Part shown: positions 23,101-64,000 of the stretch, one piece after another
Position numbering within the stretch: position 1 is the stretch's first letter
Layout: each line of letters begins with the position of its first letter
From: Odontesthes bonariensis
Lineage: Eukaryota > Chordata > Actinopteri > Atheriniformes > Atherinopsidae
Direction of reading: 5' to 3'
Length of the DNA: 64,000 bases
Assembly: GCF_027942865.1 (NCBI RefSeq)
Contig: NC_134510.1
Coordinates: 27,810,163-27,874,162, forward strand
Notes under the pieces: model-generated
Told to the model about the DNA's origin: nothing
Seen by the model: the letters and a program-made list of their open reading frames with translations, nothing else
Databases searched by the model: none
Made by a program: the position numbers and the translations under genes

Positions 23101-26100
23101 CGGCACTGTACCGAACCGTAGGGTCCGTACTGAGGTACGTACCGAACCGTGAGTTTTTTTGTACCGTTCCACCCCTAGTAGGTTCACTTCCTGTTTTCAA
23201 AACAAAAGCACCGTTTTATCGAAGTGGCTTTCAATGATAAAAGGCAACGGATATTTTATTTTGTGAAAATAACCGGAAGTGCGTTGCTCACTGCAGCTAG
23301 CTTTAGTAGCGCCGAATTCGTCGGAACAAAATTGTAAATAGCTGGTATTTTGGTAGGTTTCCAACACTTTGGGGATCTAAACGACTACTTTCTCGCCTGA
23401 AAATATTTCAAATGTTGCTAAAGTTTACAGAGTTTAGAGCTTAAGCGAAATCAGCTTCAGGCCGAACACAGCAATGGTTTCAGGTTGGCATTTGGCTTAG
23501 GCTGCCAACAATGAGTGGAAGTCGGTGTGTCGATAAGGATTGTTTCTCAAGTTCGTCTGTGTGTGTTTTGTGTATATGTACTGTTGACCTCCCGTATTTT
23601 CAGTGTGTTCATTAAGCCTGTTTAAGTGTTATTTGTCCAATATCAGCCTGCCACAGTTAATTTACAGCTGATATGCAGGGAGGTCACTGATGTGGATCCC
23701 ATTTCTTCAGCATCCAATTCACCAATTACTGCCCAATCCCACCCTGTTGCTTAATACGTCTCTAGCCCATTTGTATCCGTTCTCCTCTTTGAAGCAGCAG
23801 GGCCTGGACAGTAATTGTTAAATTACTGAAAGGGAATCCTAATTCCCATTCCATCTCCTTTGTTAGGTGACACCCAATCAAATAAGAGTCCCCTGGGTGA
23901 GTCTATATTATTAAAAGGCCATCATGGTGCTGAGATTGTACATTATTAAAAAGATGGGGGATTGGTGATGCTTTGTGAGGAGGCCAGTCATGACGCTGCT
24001 TACAGTGGTGTTTGGACAGCTCGGGGCGGGCAGATGATATCACTGAGACAGCACTTTTTGAATCTCCTCCCCCTACTTCTCCTCTCTTCTTTCTGACATG
24101 TCCCAATTTACATATTGGGCTTTTAACTGCTGGCTGTCAACCAGAAGACGTACGACAAATGGAAACAGTAGAATGAGTGAAAGTGATTCTGTGTTACTCA
24201 GTTTATTTTTAATATGTCCTCCAACTGACATTTAGCCCGAGTGAATTGGAGCCGCCGTCTTTAACCATAAAAAAAAAGTGCATGGCCTTTTAAAGGTCAA
24301 TGGTCTGGATTTTTAGAGTTTCATGTTTTATTTTTATTTTTTTTATCATTCATCAGTTTCCTCCTGCTTTGCTTTTTTTCTTTTTTTACCCTCCTCAGAA
24401 ACGGTGAGAAAAAGCATTTCCGAGGCGACGCTCTCGTCTCTTCATGCTGACCCTCCTGTGCCCAGCGAGCCATCAGAGTTCCCCAGCAGGAAATTATCTG
24501 TGAAGAGCAAGACTTGCCAAGACTTGGGATCCCACAACGATTCCATCGCCCAGAGTTCACCGTTCATCTCCGAGCGCGGCGTATGTCATGCTCGTACATG
24601 TTTACATTGAGTCTAGCTTGCTCTTAGCGGATGCTTTTGCCGGGAAGATGTTAACACTATTAAACAACCAGGAGCTGCAGTGTGAGTGGGTATTGGTGTG
24701 AGAATTTAACCAGACATTATAGGATCATATGTTATGTGACAGCGATTGTTGTGCCATTACAGTAAAGAGAAATCCCTCATCCCTTATCCTTCCTTATGAT
24801 CAGGTTATCTCTCGTCTCGCACAGCTTGCAAGAAAACGATTTGCTGTACAGTCATAGACTGTGTGAGAGGTTAAAGAGGTTTCAAGCAAGTAGATACTTT
24901 GGCACGCTATCATACAATGCTATCTACCCTGCAGCAACGGGCATGCGTCAGTTTTATGAATTCTGCCGAGATTAGGTTACTCATCCATTTTTTTGGCTTT
25001 GAACTGCTCCCAGAAAATCCAAACTTTTTAGTTGTGTGGGATACTGGCAAGGTGGTGCAGATTATCTCTGCATGTATTTTCTCACAGGCAGATTGGATTG
25101 GTGCCTAGCTCGGTGAATTAAGAGAGTAAATTTGCTTTCCTCCTTGAAATTTGTGCTGTTTAACCAAGACCCACTCTTTAAAAGAACTTTAGATTTTCCC
25201 AGGGACAAAATGTCCACGCGCAATATTTCAAGCCTATGCTTTCACCTTTAACCTCCCAATGTTGTTCAACCTAATCTGAATTCTTTCTCATCTTTTCTCT
25301 TATTTAGCTAGAAGATGTGAGTTTCTTCCTCTCCAAAGACCCGGATCCCTCCTTTACCCACGACTTGTCTTCCGTGGCCATACCTCCACCTGCTGGAGAA
25401 GAGGGATCAGAGCTGGGGCACCAGAGAGAGTTTCCTCTGGGGTTTGAGCCACTGCGCTCTGAGCAGCTGGCTGAGATGAAGGTGGAGACTTCTCCGGTGG
25501 TCAAGGATCCTTTCTGCTCACCTCTGCTGGCGCCCGACAGCATGCTGAAAGGAATGCCACCTGTGCACATAGTGGTAAGATACGTTTTAGTTGGATTTCC
25601 AGGGGCAAATGTTGCATACATTTGTAGAAATGTAATAGCACATCTTCCTTGAGAGAAAACATTTAAGCTAAAGTATGATTAAAGTGTGGCAAGGATAGAC
25701 TGACAAAAGCAATGTTGCTATGTTCTTTGTATTTTATGAGGACTTGAGCTTAAATGATGAGACTAAAGGATTTTTTTTTTTTTTTTTATTATTATTGTAT
25801 CACACAATCCCCCATAGTGCATTAGGTGGGTCGGAAGGGAATGGCAAAGAGGACTCTGAGTACTGAGATTTTGGTGTTTACAGTAGGTGAGGTCGGAGCA
25901 TGCTCTTTTGAGGAGGGTGTTGTACGAAAATGAGGGAACTAGTGCTGATTCTTTGGTGGCTTTAGTGAGTCGGCATGTGTAAAAAGAAAGCCGGGACAAA
26001 AGAGACTGGGATGCTTGGCTTGCTTTTCCTCATCCCTTAATTAAGATTCCTGACATGTCTGAAGGGAATTAAAATTTGTTTTTCACTATTCCATGCCCTT

Positions 26101-26527
26101 CTTTTCTTTTTCCTTCTCTCAGGCTTGTGCATTGGACCCCATGCTGGATGATTCTGTGATGTTTGCCAAGCGTTTGAGGAACATAGACCAGCCTGTCACT
26201 CTGTGCGTGGTGGACGACCTTCCCCATGGCTTCCTCAGCCTATCGCAACTCTCCAGGGAGACGAGGGAAGCTGCTAATATCTGCGTGGAGCGAATTCGCG
26301 CAGTCTTCACCCAGAGGGACACGCCCCCGGAGCCACGCAAGCACCGCAAGCTGGAACGGACCGATAGGGGCGTATCGCCTCCTTCTGGGGAAACCGCTTC
26401 TCTCTTTGTTGGCCCCATTGAGGAAGCAGAGCCAGCTGTCGGTAAAGGGGCTAAAATAGCTGATGGGGAGGCCTCGGTTGCTGTGGCATCCCAGAATAAC
26501 ACTGACGCTGGTGGCATCGGTGCTTAG
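10925..26527 (+). CDS. lipe: Hormone-sensitive lipase
   Basis: Thirteen exons join in phase: 10925-11164, 12095-12379, 12891-12981, 13338-13364 (microexon), 14030-14175, 14554-14739, 15606-15758, 18315-18459, 19758-19985, 20917-21117, 24399-24580, 25308-25574 and 26123-26527. The product is 851 residues from MDTKAV (842 without the microexon); the human short form is about 775. Residues 1 to about 325 form the HSL N-terminal domain ([27 protein letters not shown]). The alpha/beta-hydrolase core has HGGG at 363-366, GDSAGG with nucleophile Ser437, Asp722 in ALDPMLDD and His752 in DLPHGF. A regulatory module (about 501-710) interrupts the hydrolase fold and keeps RKSIS (573/575). HSL hydrolyses diacylglycerol, cholesteryl and retinyl esters at lipid droplets after PKA activation. 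Teleosts may have two copies; I cannot tell which this is. The true start may be upstream, at 4841. Confidence 0.97.
11197..11225. repeat. GT microsatellite in a LIPE intron
   Basis: About 14 GT units beginning 32 bases after the 11164 donor. Confidence 0.9.
12095..12379 (+). CDS. lipe: LIPE exon, HSL N-terminal domain
   Basis: 95 codons, phase 0 at both ends, containing [10 protein letters not shown] and ending [13 protein letters not shown], both hallmark stretches of vertebrate HSL. Confidence 0.97.
12891..12981 (+). CDS. lipe: LIPE exon, HSL N-terminal domain
   Basis: Codes [20 protein letters not shown] and on to HQSGIG, ending in phase 1 at a weak GTCAGC donor. A weak donor here fits variable use of the microexon that follows. 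Confidence 0.95.
13338..13364 (+). CDS. lipe: LIPE 27-base cassette microexon
   Basis: Acceptor GCCACAG and donor GTGAGTG flank 27 bases, phase 1 to phase 1, inserting nine residues that read about [10 protein letters not shown]. The flanking exons also join in frame without it, giving [10 protein letters not shown], which matches the human length. It is therefore best read as an optional exon. Transcript evidence would decide. Confidence 0.6.
14030..14175 (+). CDS. lipe: LIPE exon, HSL N-terminal domain
   Basis: Enters in phase 1 and reads [20 protein letters not shown], then [12 protein letters not shown] and [10 protein letters not shown], all strongly conserved in HSL. Ends in phase 0 at GTGAGT. 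Confidence 0.97.
14554..14739 (+). CDS. lipe: LIPE exon, end of N-terminal domain
   Basis: 62 codons from [12 protein letters not shown] to [11 protein letters not shown]. The last stretch is the linker into the catalytic domain and is nearly identical to mammalian HSL. Confidence 0.97.
15606..15758 (+). CDS. lipe: LIPE exon with HGGG oxyanion-hole motif
   Basis: 51 codons starting [14 protein letters not shown] and reaching [23 protein letters not shown] at residues 363-366 forms the oxyanion hole shared by HSL-family esterases. Confidence 0.97.
15759..18314 (+). other. lipe: LIPE intron with a dispersed-repeat fragment
   Basis: 2.6 kb without coding exons. It holds T and C homopolymers and, near 16495-16530, a stretch reading CCCGTCAAAGTTTGGTCACA that resembles the end of a common fish transposable element. 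The part at 16140-16310 is rich in TAATTA-like motifs. Confidence 0.5.
18315..18459 (+). CDS. lipe: LIPE exon, hydrolase core
   Basis: Reads [20 protein letters not shown], then [20 protein letters not shown]. The SVDYSLAPE segment is a conserved HSL-family strand/loop next to the active site. Ends in phase 1. Confidence 0.97.
18460..19757 (+). other. lipe: LIPE intron, no recognisable feature
   Basis: 1.3 kb of AT-rich sequence with a poly-T run at about 18899-18921. No exon, RNA gene or transposon end was recognised. Confidence 0.6.
19758..19985 (+). CDS. lipe: LIPE exon with catalytic serine (GDSAGG)
   Basis: Enters in phase 1 and reads [18 protein letters not shown]; Ser437 in GDSAGG is the nucleophile. 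It continues through [17 protein letters not shown] and [19 protein letters not shown], matching mammalian HSL closely. Confidence 0.98.
20536..20832. repeat. Teleost dispersed repeat (retroelement-tail-like)
   Basis: Contains the abundant fish repeat wording TGAGTCTGGTTCTTCCTCTT and, near 20759, AGTGCCTTGAGATGACATTA followed by a TTGGTGCTATAAAAA-like tail and AATTGA motifs. I recognise it as a degenerate copy of a very common teleost interspersed repeat but do not assign the family. Confidence 0.6.
20917..21117 (+). CDS. lipe: LIPE exon, start of regulatory module
   Basis: Contains [20 protein letters not shown], which is conserved, followed by an Ala/Ser/Thr-rich stretch that is variable between species. 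Phase 1 to phase 1. Confidence 0.94.
22198..22626 (+). pseudogene. Unrecognised open frame inside the hAT element
   Basis: An open frame starting [20 protein letters not shown] encodes an acidic Leu/Glu-rich start followed by a basic Arg/Lys-rich part. Its second half crosses a block of inverted repeats and is probably non-coding. The acidic opening reminds me of PIF/Harbinger-type proteins in fish, without certainty. Confidence 0.25.
22349..22473. repeat. Alternating inverted repeats including a 29-bp perfect palindrome
   Basis: A 13-base unit GACGGTTGCAGAG occurs at 22392-22404 and 22446-22458, and its reverse complement CTCTGCAACCGTC at 22349-22361 and 22460-22472. The last two form arms of 14 bases (22445-22458 and 22460-22473) around a single C. 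Several hairpins are possible. It resembles subterminal repeats of a DNA transposon. Confidence 0.85.
22587..22791 (+). pseudogene. Small coiled-coil-like frame inside the hAT element
   Basis: Opens [20 protein letters not shown] and continues as a charged helical stretch ([18 protein letters not shown]) to a basic end, RHRQRRQR, at which a GTAAGT donor-like site occurs (22776). It could be the first exon of a lost transposon protein. No family recognised. Confidence 0.25.
22890..23135 (+). pseudogene. hAT transposase remnant (ZBED-like)
   Basis: The frame includes [20 protein letters not shown] and [20 protein letters not shown]. This is the 'rPyS-vve--GFr-ll-vLePrY--Ps' region near the N-terminal part of hAT transposases. 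The rest of the catalytic domain is absent, so it cannot be active. Confidence 0.7.
24399..24580 (+). CDS. lipe: LIPE exon with first PKA site
   Basis: Enters in phase 1 and reads [19 protein letters not shown] aligns with the mammalian RRSVS segment (PKA site with AMPK-type serine two residues later; here Ser573 and Ser575). The rest is Ser-rich and variable. Ends in phase 0 at GTATGT. Confidence 0.92.
25308..25574 (+). CDS. lipe: LIPE exon, end of regulatory module
   Basis: 89 codons. Starts [13 protein letters not shown] and ends [19 protein letters not shown], a conserved return to the hydrolase core. Where mammals have RRSSQ, this copy reads LRSEQ (Ser679), so the second PKA consensus is not present. 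Confidence 0.95.
26123..26527 (+). CDS. lipe: LIPE last exon with catalytic Asp and His
   Basis: Starts [18 protein letters not shown] (catalytic Asp722) and has DLPHGF (His752). After CVERIR the C-terminal tail of about 80 residues is charged and not conserved in my memory of mammalian HSL. Stop TAG at 26525-26527. Confidence 0.97.
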   Translation, partial: ACALDPMLDDSVMFAKRLRNIDQPVTLCVVDDLPHGFLSLSQLSRETREAANICVERIRAVFTQRDTPPEPRKHRKLERTDRGVSPPSGETASLFVGPIEEAEPAVGKGAKIADGEASVAVASQNNTDAGGIGA

Positions 26528-29500
26528 ATGAGATTAGATTTAGGGGGAGAGAAAAAAAGACGTCTACAGTTCAACACAGTAGAGAGGGGAGAAGGAGTAA
26601 ATGAAAGTCAGAGTGATGTAGGCAGTGCAATGCCGAAATGAGAGAAGAATACAGCATCCTCAACAAAGGAGGGGGTGGGAGGGGGCAGTCAGGAGATTGC
26701 TCAGTGTTTTTAAGACAGAAAAATAAAAGTGGAGCACTAAAATGTATCTTGCTCTGCCTTACAATTCATACCACTTGTCACTGCACTATTATGCATCAAA
26801 TGTGGCAGACAAAACCAACACACCCACCGAAGACGGCCATGTTTTAGAATGAGATGATAATTTAGAAGCTTCTTAGATCCAAGACCAGCACTCGCACGCT
26901 TTCAGCATGCACGCTTAACAGAGCTGCTGATAGGCGGTGGAGGTGCAGACATAAAGCAGCGTGGAAGAATCTTAAGACGAGGCCTGAATGGGTGATTCAT
27001 CTGGGCCGAGGCAGGCCCTAATCGGATGGTGGCGGGCAAACTGTACGCCTTTGTGTAGAGTCATCCACATCGAAATGGCCACTTGTCCTTTAGGGATCCA
27101 CTCTAAATAACGCCTAATAACTCCACATTGTGTTGTCCATTATGCCAGTTTAGTAGTCAATACAGCTCCCTTTGTGGATAGTAACTCTGTTGACTTTCCC
27201 CCTAATACAATTACGAAGCTAAAACACGACAGACTGAAAGGCCTGAAACTGGAGGAGTGGATTCATTTCTTAAGGTTTATTTGCAGATTTAAAAGTGTAT
27301 TGTATTAGTTTTTTTATTTTTATTTATATCAGTTTGTATTGCTGTTTCAATCCCTGAGTCCTGACAGGCTCGTTTGATTTGTGCACTCTTATTTAATATA
27401 ATCATTTGCTGTTTATACCATGGTTTTAAACATACTCTATATTTATCTCTGCTTCTTCAGCCTCGGCTGCTCGGACTTCCCTTGCCTTTCCATTTAGGCT
27501 CATGTCTTTTTCTCAGTAAAATACAGTAATCTTAAGAGAAAATGTAAAGTAGTACAAAGGGTTATGGTGCCCTGTCTCACTGCTGCCTTTTTGCTTTTTG
27601 TATTGCAGATATTAGTAATACAAAGAATGCATCTAATTGTTTTATTTGCAATGAAACTAAGATTCGTCCGTCTAAAAAAAAACAAGTGCAAGGAATCTGT
27701 GGTCCCATCTTTGTAAGTAATGTCTATCAGATGTTTTAAAAGGCCAAAGGGTTTTTAATTTTTTTTATTTTCAATATTTCAAGACTGGAAAACGGTTGCT
27801 CATTGTTCTCCTGCAGAGATGGCGTCGGATAGAGTGCAGCAGTATAAAGCTCAGCTTTCAATACCCATTTTAAACTTCTCTTTGCACTATGCACCGAGGC
27901 ACAGTACCACTCTCCGTTGGGATTTCAGACCCGACAACTTGTGTTTTTTTGTTTTTCTTTGTTTTTTTTTTTCTCCAATCAGAAGCCTTCAGGCTTTAAA
28001 GTGCTTCGTTGAAAAACCACTCGCTCGCGTTTGGCCAACTAAAAGAGGCTGTTGGTCCGGATATATTTGCTCCTCATTGCTACCTCTGGAGTTGACTTTG
28101 CTTTTGATTACTTGAGGGCGATCTGAGCGGGCTGCTATCGAAGCACTTTAACGTACACAAAAATGTCCTTCAGAGGTTTAGTCCATATATCAGGTCCAAC
28201 TAAATATAGTTGCCAACAATGCTGGCTGTGTCCCTCGCTTGCCTGGTAACAGGCCCAGGGTTGCCAGGTCTGCAGAGAGGGACGCTGTTCAATGAATAGG
28301 ATTTAGCTGACGCTCTGAGTGCGAAAATCCTCCCCCTGAAGAAGAGCAGGATTTTCAACAGCAGTCATGCTACAGGATTAGAGCGTCCTCAGTGCTGTCG
28401 GCTACAGAAGTACTTACTGCAATATTTTTAGGGAGATTGATGGGAAGAACGAGGCCCGTGAAGAGGAAAGAAGTCATAAACTCACTCTCTCTGAGATGTT
28501 GGGCAGAAGTTTGAGCAAAGCCGCCATTTATGCTCACTGTGCACTTCTGCTGCTGTTGGTTTGTCGATCAGTGCAAGTTTATTTTAAGCTCAAGCTTACG
28601 TGCACGTTATTGTCGTTTGTCCTCTTTTCTCGGTGTGTGTGTGGTTCAAATTCAGTCTGCATATGCGCACTCGCGTTTTCGCGGTCGTGTGTGTGTGTGT
28701 GTGTGTGGGGGGGGGAACTGGAGCTGCCACATGGGAGCAACCTCTGTGTGTCATACGTTCACGTAATGACCAGGATGGCACTTTACAGTCAAGAGACCAT
28801 TAGTCGTATTAATTGCTGTTGAGGGCAACCTCTTTTATGTCGTCGAGCCTCTAAGGGACAACATTTTACCATGTATGAACTTCACCAATGCTTAGATGAT
28901 GTGATTCATACAAAATTGTTGAAGAAAAAAAAAAAAAAAACTGTGTCAAACATTACACCTACTGTGTATTGGCCTTCATATGCCTCGTAGCCCAGTTGAC
29001 CTGTCATGCTTCTCAAGTGCAAGTGATGACCCGGAAAGCCCATCTTGTGTTCTGGTCCGACGATTTTTTTTTGGACTAATCGTCAGTGTTGACTTTTTTT
29101 TGTTTTGTTTTGTTCTTTTTGTCATTCCTGACTAAGTCAGGGCTTCTTCAGTTGCAGCCTGCGATTTCAATCTGAAATAACCGTTTCGCTGCCTCATCTG
29201 TGTCGATTTTTATTTATGTGTCGTGAACAGTTTCATTCCCTGTAGACCTTCCCTGAGATTTAAGAAAGAAAATGTTTTAGAAGTCAAGTACTGTAAGTCG
29301 TGCAGTTGTACCCCTGTTTTCCAGCTCAGTCATGTCAGTAAAATAACCGTGCTACTTCAACCAGGGCAGCATTTACAGTGAAGCTACGTAGTAACACACC
29401 ATCATCATTTCTTAGTTGTTTTTTTTTCAGCTTCTTCCTCTTCAGTCAGAAACGCAGTGATGTTGTTTATTCTTGTGCAATATGTCTGTCACCTCAAGCT

Positions 29501-29910
29501 TTACAGGCTTCACAGATCACACACTTCTACCCCTTATACTGTAACACTCGACTGAGAGTAAGTGTACGTTTCCAGAAGGTCTGCCTGTAAAAACTAACCT
29601 CGAGCATTTCTAAGAAATGTTTTCTGGTGACCCACGCTAGAAGGAGTCGCACATCTTTCCCTCAAGGTTGAGGTTTAAAGCAGAACCAAAGACTGCGGCC
29701 ACAGTCTGGTGAGAGATGTGGTGTCCTCGCTGTTTAACGTGTGCTGTTAACCATTCCCACTGAAACTGCAGGTGCTCGTCGGTGTCGGAGCCCGTCTACA
29801 CTCCATATGCAAATTGTGCTGCATCAGTTCTGATGTAGAGTAGATTTAGTCTGTTCTGTTAAAAAAAAACAAGCCATAGACTGGAAAAATAAACAGTTTA
29901 CCTTTTATGT
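26528..29910 (+). other. lipe: LIPE 3' UTR and downstream region
   Basis: No coding exon recognised. AATAAA signals occur at 26722-26727, soon after the stop, and at 29888-29893, which would allow a short or a 3.4 kb 3' UTR. It contains T homopolymers and a GT repeat at 28687-28706. Confidence 0.45.
28687..28706. repeat. GT microsatellite followed by a G run
   Basis: About 10 GT units run into nine G residues. Confidence 0.85.
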
Positions 29911-30990
29911 TTTGAAAGGTTTTATTTTGCTGAAAACACCACAAGTGCAAACCTGTGAATAAAAAATAAAAAAAAATAATGTATATTAAAGTTTATTATT
30001 CCTGTAGATGTTTCTTTGTTTTTCTTTAAGATTTGTAAATGAGCTGGATTGCAGGTTGATTTGACTGCATATTCGCTGCAGTCTCCCATCATAGAATGAT
30101 GTGTCTGATGCACCGTGTGTAGGCTGGTCTCTTCCTTTAGTTGATTTTTACAGAAATAAATATACTCTGCCATGAATGCTGCAATTGTGTCCAAGCTCAT
30201 GAATGAACCTTTTCATCGCAAGGCTCCAACAAAAAGGTTAGCAAAATATCACAGAGGAAGGCTCATTTATTAAGTCTTATTTAGAATTGGATTTGTGAAT
30301 ACTGCCACTGTCTAAGTGACTTTTTTCTTCTGTGTGTAAAACACTGGGATGAATGTCAGACAATGCAGAAGGCTTTCACATGAATGCATTATTCCTTTTC
30401 ACAGAAGCGGAGGTGTCAAAAATTGCTCCTTTCGCAGGAGTATTTCCTCCAGATGCCACCTCTCTTTACAATTCAGTGACATTCTTATTGTATTGCAAGA
30501 AATGGTAGCTTTTCCTGTTATGTAGGTTAAAAAAAGAGCTTAAAAAAACGTGCTTTTTTATGGATGAATCCAGCAATGTGTAAGTTCTAAAACTACTTTT
30601 ATGGCCAGGTACAACACCAACACTGACCGGTAAAAGCATGCAAGATTTCAGAACTGGTCATTCTGGGCCTACCTTTTGGTTGCCTAAAGTGGGCTCAGAT
30701 TTAACCACATTTTCTGCTTTGAGTTCATTTCGAGCAACATCTAGTATGTTGGCTGCTTTTAACAGCATGTTAGCATATTGTATTGAGAAATAAAGGTCTC
30801 TGCTGTTTTTTCACGCACAACATTCAATGTATTTTCAGTAATTTCAGCAGTCTGGCCGCCTCGCGGTGCAACCTGCTGATTGGTAATAAAACCCAGGAGC
30901 CCACGCATCATTTGTGTCACCGCCACTTCATTAAAGGTGTGTGACTTCTTATGAAAAACCTGATTGCAATCAGCGATGGCAATTTTTTAT
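29911..30990. other. Intergenic spacer between LIPE and TMEM145
   Basis: AT-rich sequence with no supported gene. A minus-strand open frame at 29922-30200 has no protein character. Confidence 0.6.
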
Positions 30991-30999
30991 TTTTTTTTT

Positions 31000-31292
31000 A
31001 GATATGTGAGGACGTGTCGCATTGTCAAAGCACGAGCGGAACAGGGCGCGCGCTTGGTACACACCACCACTCCCACCAAAACAAGCTCGCACACACGGAG
31101 GCACTTCATCGTCCAACCATCCAGCTTCAACAGCTGGAGGGGGCCCGCCACAGGCGCACGGAGGGACCCGCGTGAGCGCGCTTCGTTCCTCTCTCTCCAT
31201 CTCTCGCGGTGCGCCTCAACGCGCGCTCTCGAGCAGAGACGGGCTTCTGGGAGCTCGGAGAGCAGACGAGCGGCAGCTGGGGTGAGAGAAAG
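31000..31292 (+). promoter_or_regulatory. tmem145: CpG-rich promoter and 5' UTR of TMEM145
   Basis: About 290 bases sharply richer in GC and CpG than the surroundings (repeated GCGCGC, ACGCGC and CGCACG), ending at the TMEM145 ATG. No TATA box seen. The exact start site cannot be read. Confidence 0.6.
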
Positions 31293-63812
<32,520 letters not shown>

Positions 63813-64000
63813 TGAGATCTGAACAGTTACCCCACTCTGCCCTCGCTGTGGGTGGTACCACCTGAGCTTGTAGAGCACAGGAGTAGAAAAAGACAAAAAA
63901 AAATATTTCTCTGCGTGAGGTCTCTTCAATTTGAATAATTTATGTCCTCTGTAAAAGAGTCCACAGGATGCCTGACACTATAGCTGTCCAGGAATGCAAA

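Larger units (their letters stand above)
21659..23177. mobile_element. Non-autonomous hAT transposon, 1519 bp, with 8-bp target duplication
   Basis: Identical 8-base direct repeats GTAGGTTC lie at 21651-21658 and 23178-23185. The ends inside them are imperfect inverted repeats: TAGGGCCGGCATGGTA on the left and TAGGGGTGGAACGGTA (reverse complement) on the right, 11 of 16 bases identical. An 8-base duplication with TAGGG-type ends defines the hAT superfamily. Near the right end is a short transposase remnant (about 22890-23135). The element has lost most of its transposase and contains GC-rich sequence of other origin (about 21990-22800). Confidence 0.8.
21453..23340. mobile_element. Degraded MITE interrupted by a hAT element
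   Basis: Begins GGCTGTGTTCGAAACCGCAT, a typical end of fish MITEs whose ends read as 'gene-outer' inverted repeats. It continues on the far side of the hAT element (from 23186) with sequence including ACCGGAAGTGCGTTGC. I found no matching right end, so that end has decayed or is deleted; the right limit is approximate. Confidence 0.4.
21118..24398 (+). other. lipe: LIPE intron carrying nested transposons
   Basis: 3.3 kb. The first 335 bases and the part after about 23340 are ordinary intron; the middle is a MITE fragment interrupted by a hAT element. The stretch 23690-24060 has no repeat character and several homeodomain-like motifs. Confidence 0.7.

Noticed and set aside
26119..26517. 132-codon open frame antisense to the last LIPE exon
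   Set aside because: A mirror of a strongly coding GC-rich exon; no independent evidence for a gene.

Overview
The window is vertebrate nuclear DNA, almost certainly from a teleost fish. It has intron-rich genes with GT-AG boundaries, CpG-rich promoters, long CA, AT and GTT microsatellites, and relics of hAT, Tc1-like and PIF/Harbinger-like DNA transposons typical of fish genomes. The recognisable protein-coding genes all lie on the plus strand. I rebuilt them by joining open exons at consensus splice sites with matching phases and comparing the products with vertebrate families from memory. No alignment was run.

Layout. Positions 1-1750 have no coding exon and look like the 3' UTR of an upstream gene outside the window. 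Positions 2078-4076 hold CD79A, the B-cell receptor Ig-alpha chain: five coding exons, an Ig domain, a transmembrane segment with an acidic residue, and an ITAM. About 260 bases after its last poly(A) signal is a CpG-rich, CCAAT-box promoter with a small coding exon at 4841. Its splice phase fits the hormone-sensitive lipase gene LIPE, whose conserved coding exons run from 10925 to 26527. They include the HGGG oxyanion motif, the GDSAGG nucleophile elbow, the catalytic Asp and His, and a 27-base in-frame microexon. TMEM145, a seven-transmembrane protein related to the intimal thickness receptor/GPR180 family, starts at 31293. It has a 14.3 kb first intron, and its twelfth coding exon ends at 63811, so the last part of the gene is beyond the window.

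The genes do not form a pathway: CD79A signals in B cells, LIPE hydrolyses diacylglycerol and cholesteryl esters in fat and steroidogenic cells, and TMEM145 is a membrane protein of poorly known role. What links them is synteny, since all three orthologues lie in human 19q13.2.

The introns carry most of the unusual sequence: a 1.5 kb hAT element with an 8-base target duplication nested in an older MITE (LIPE), an array of perfect inverted repeats inside that element, a 403-base Harbinger-like MITE and a TTAA-flanked element (TMEM145), and several Tc1-like transposase relics. I saw no convincing new biological system. The points most worth checking are the LIPE microexon, the apparent loss of the second LIPE PKA site, the upstream LIPE exons, and the missing interchain cysteine in CD79A.
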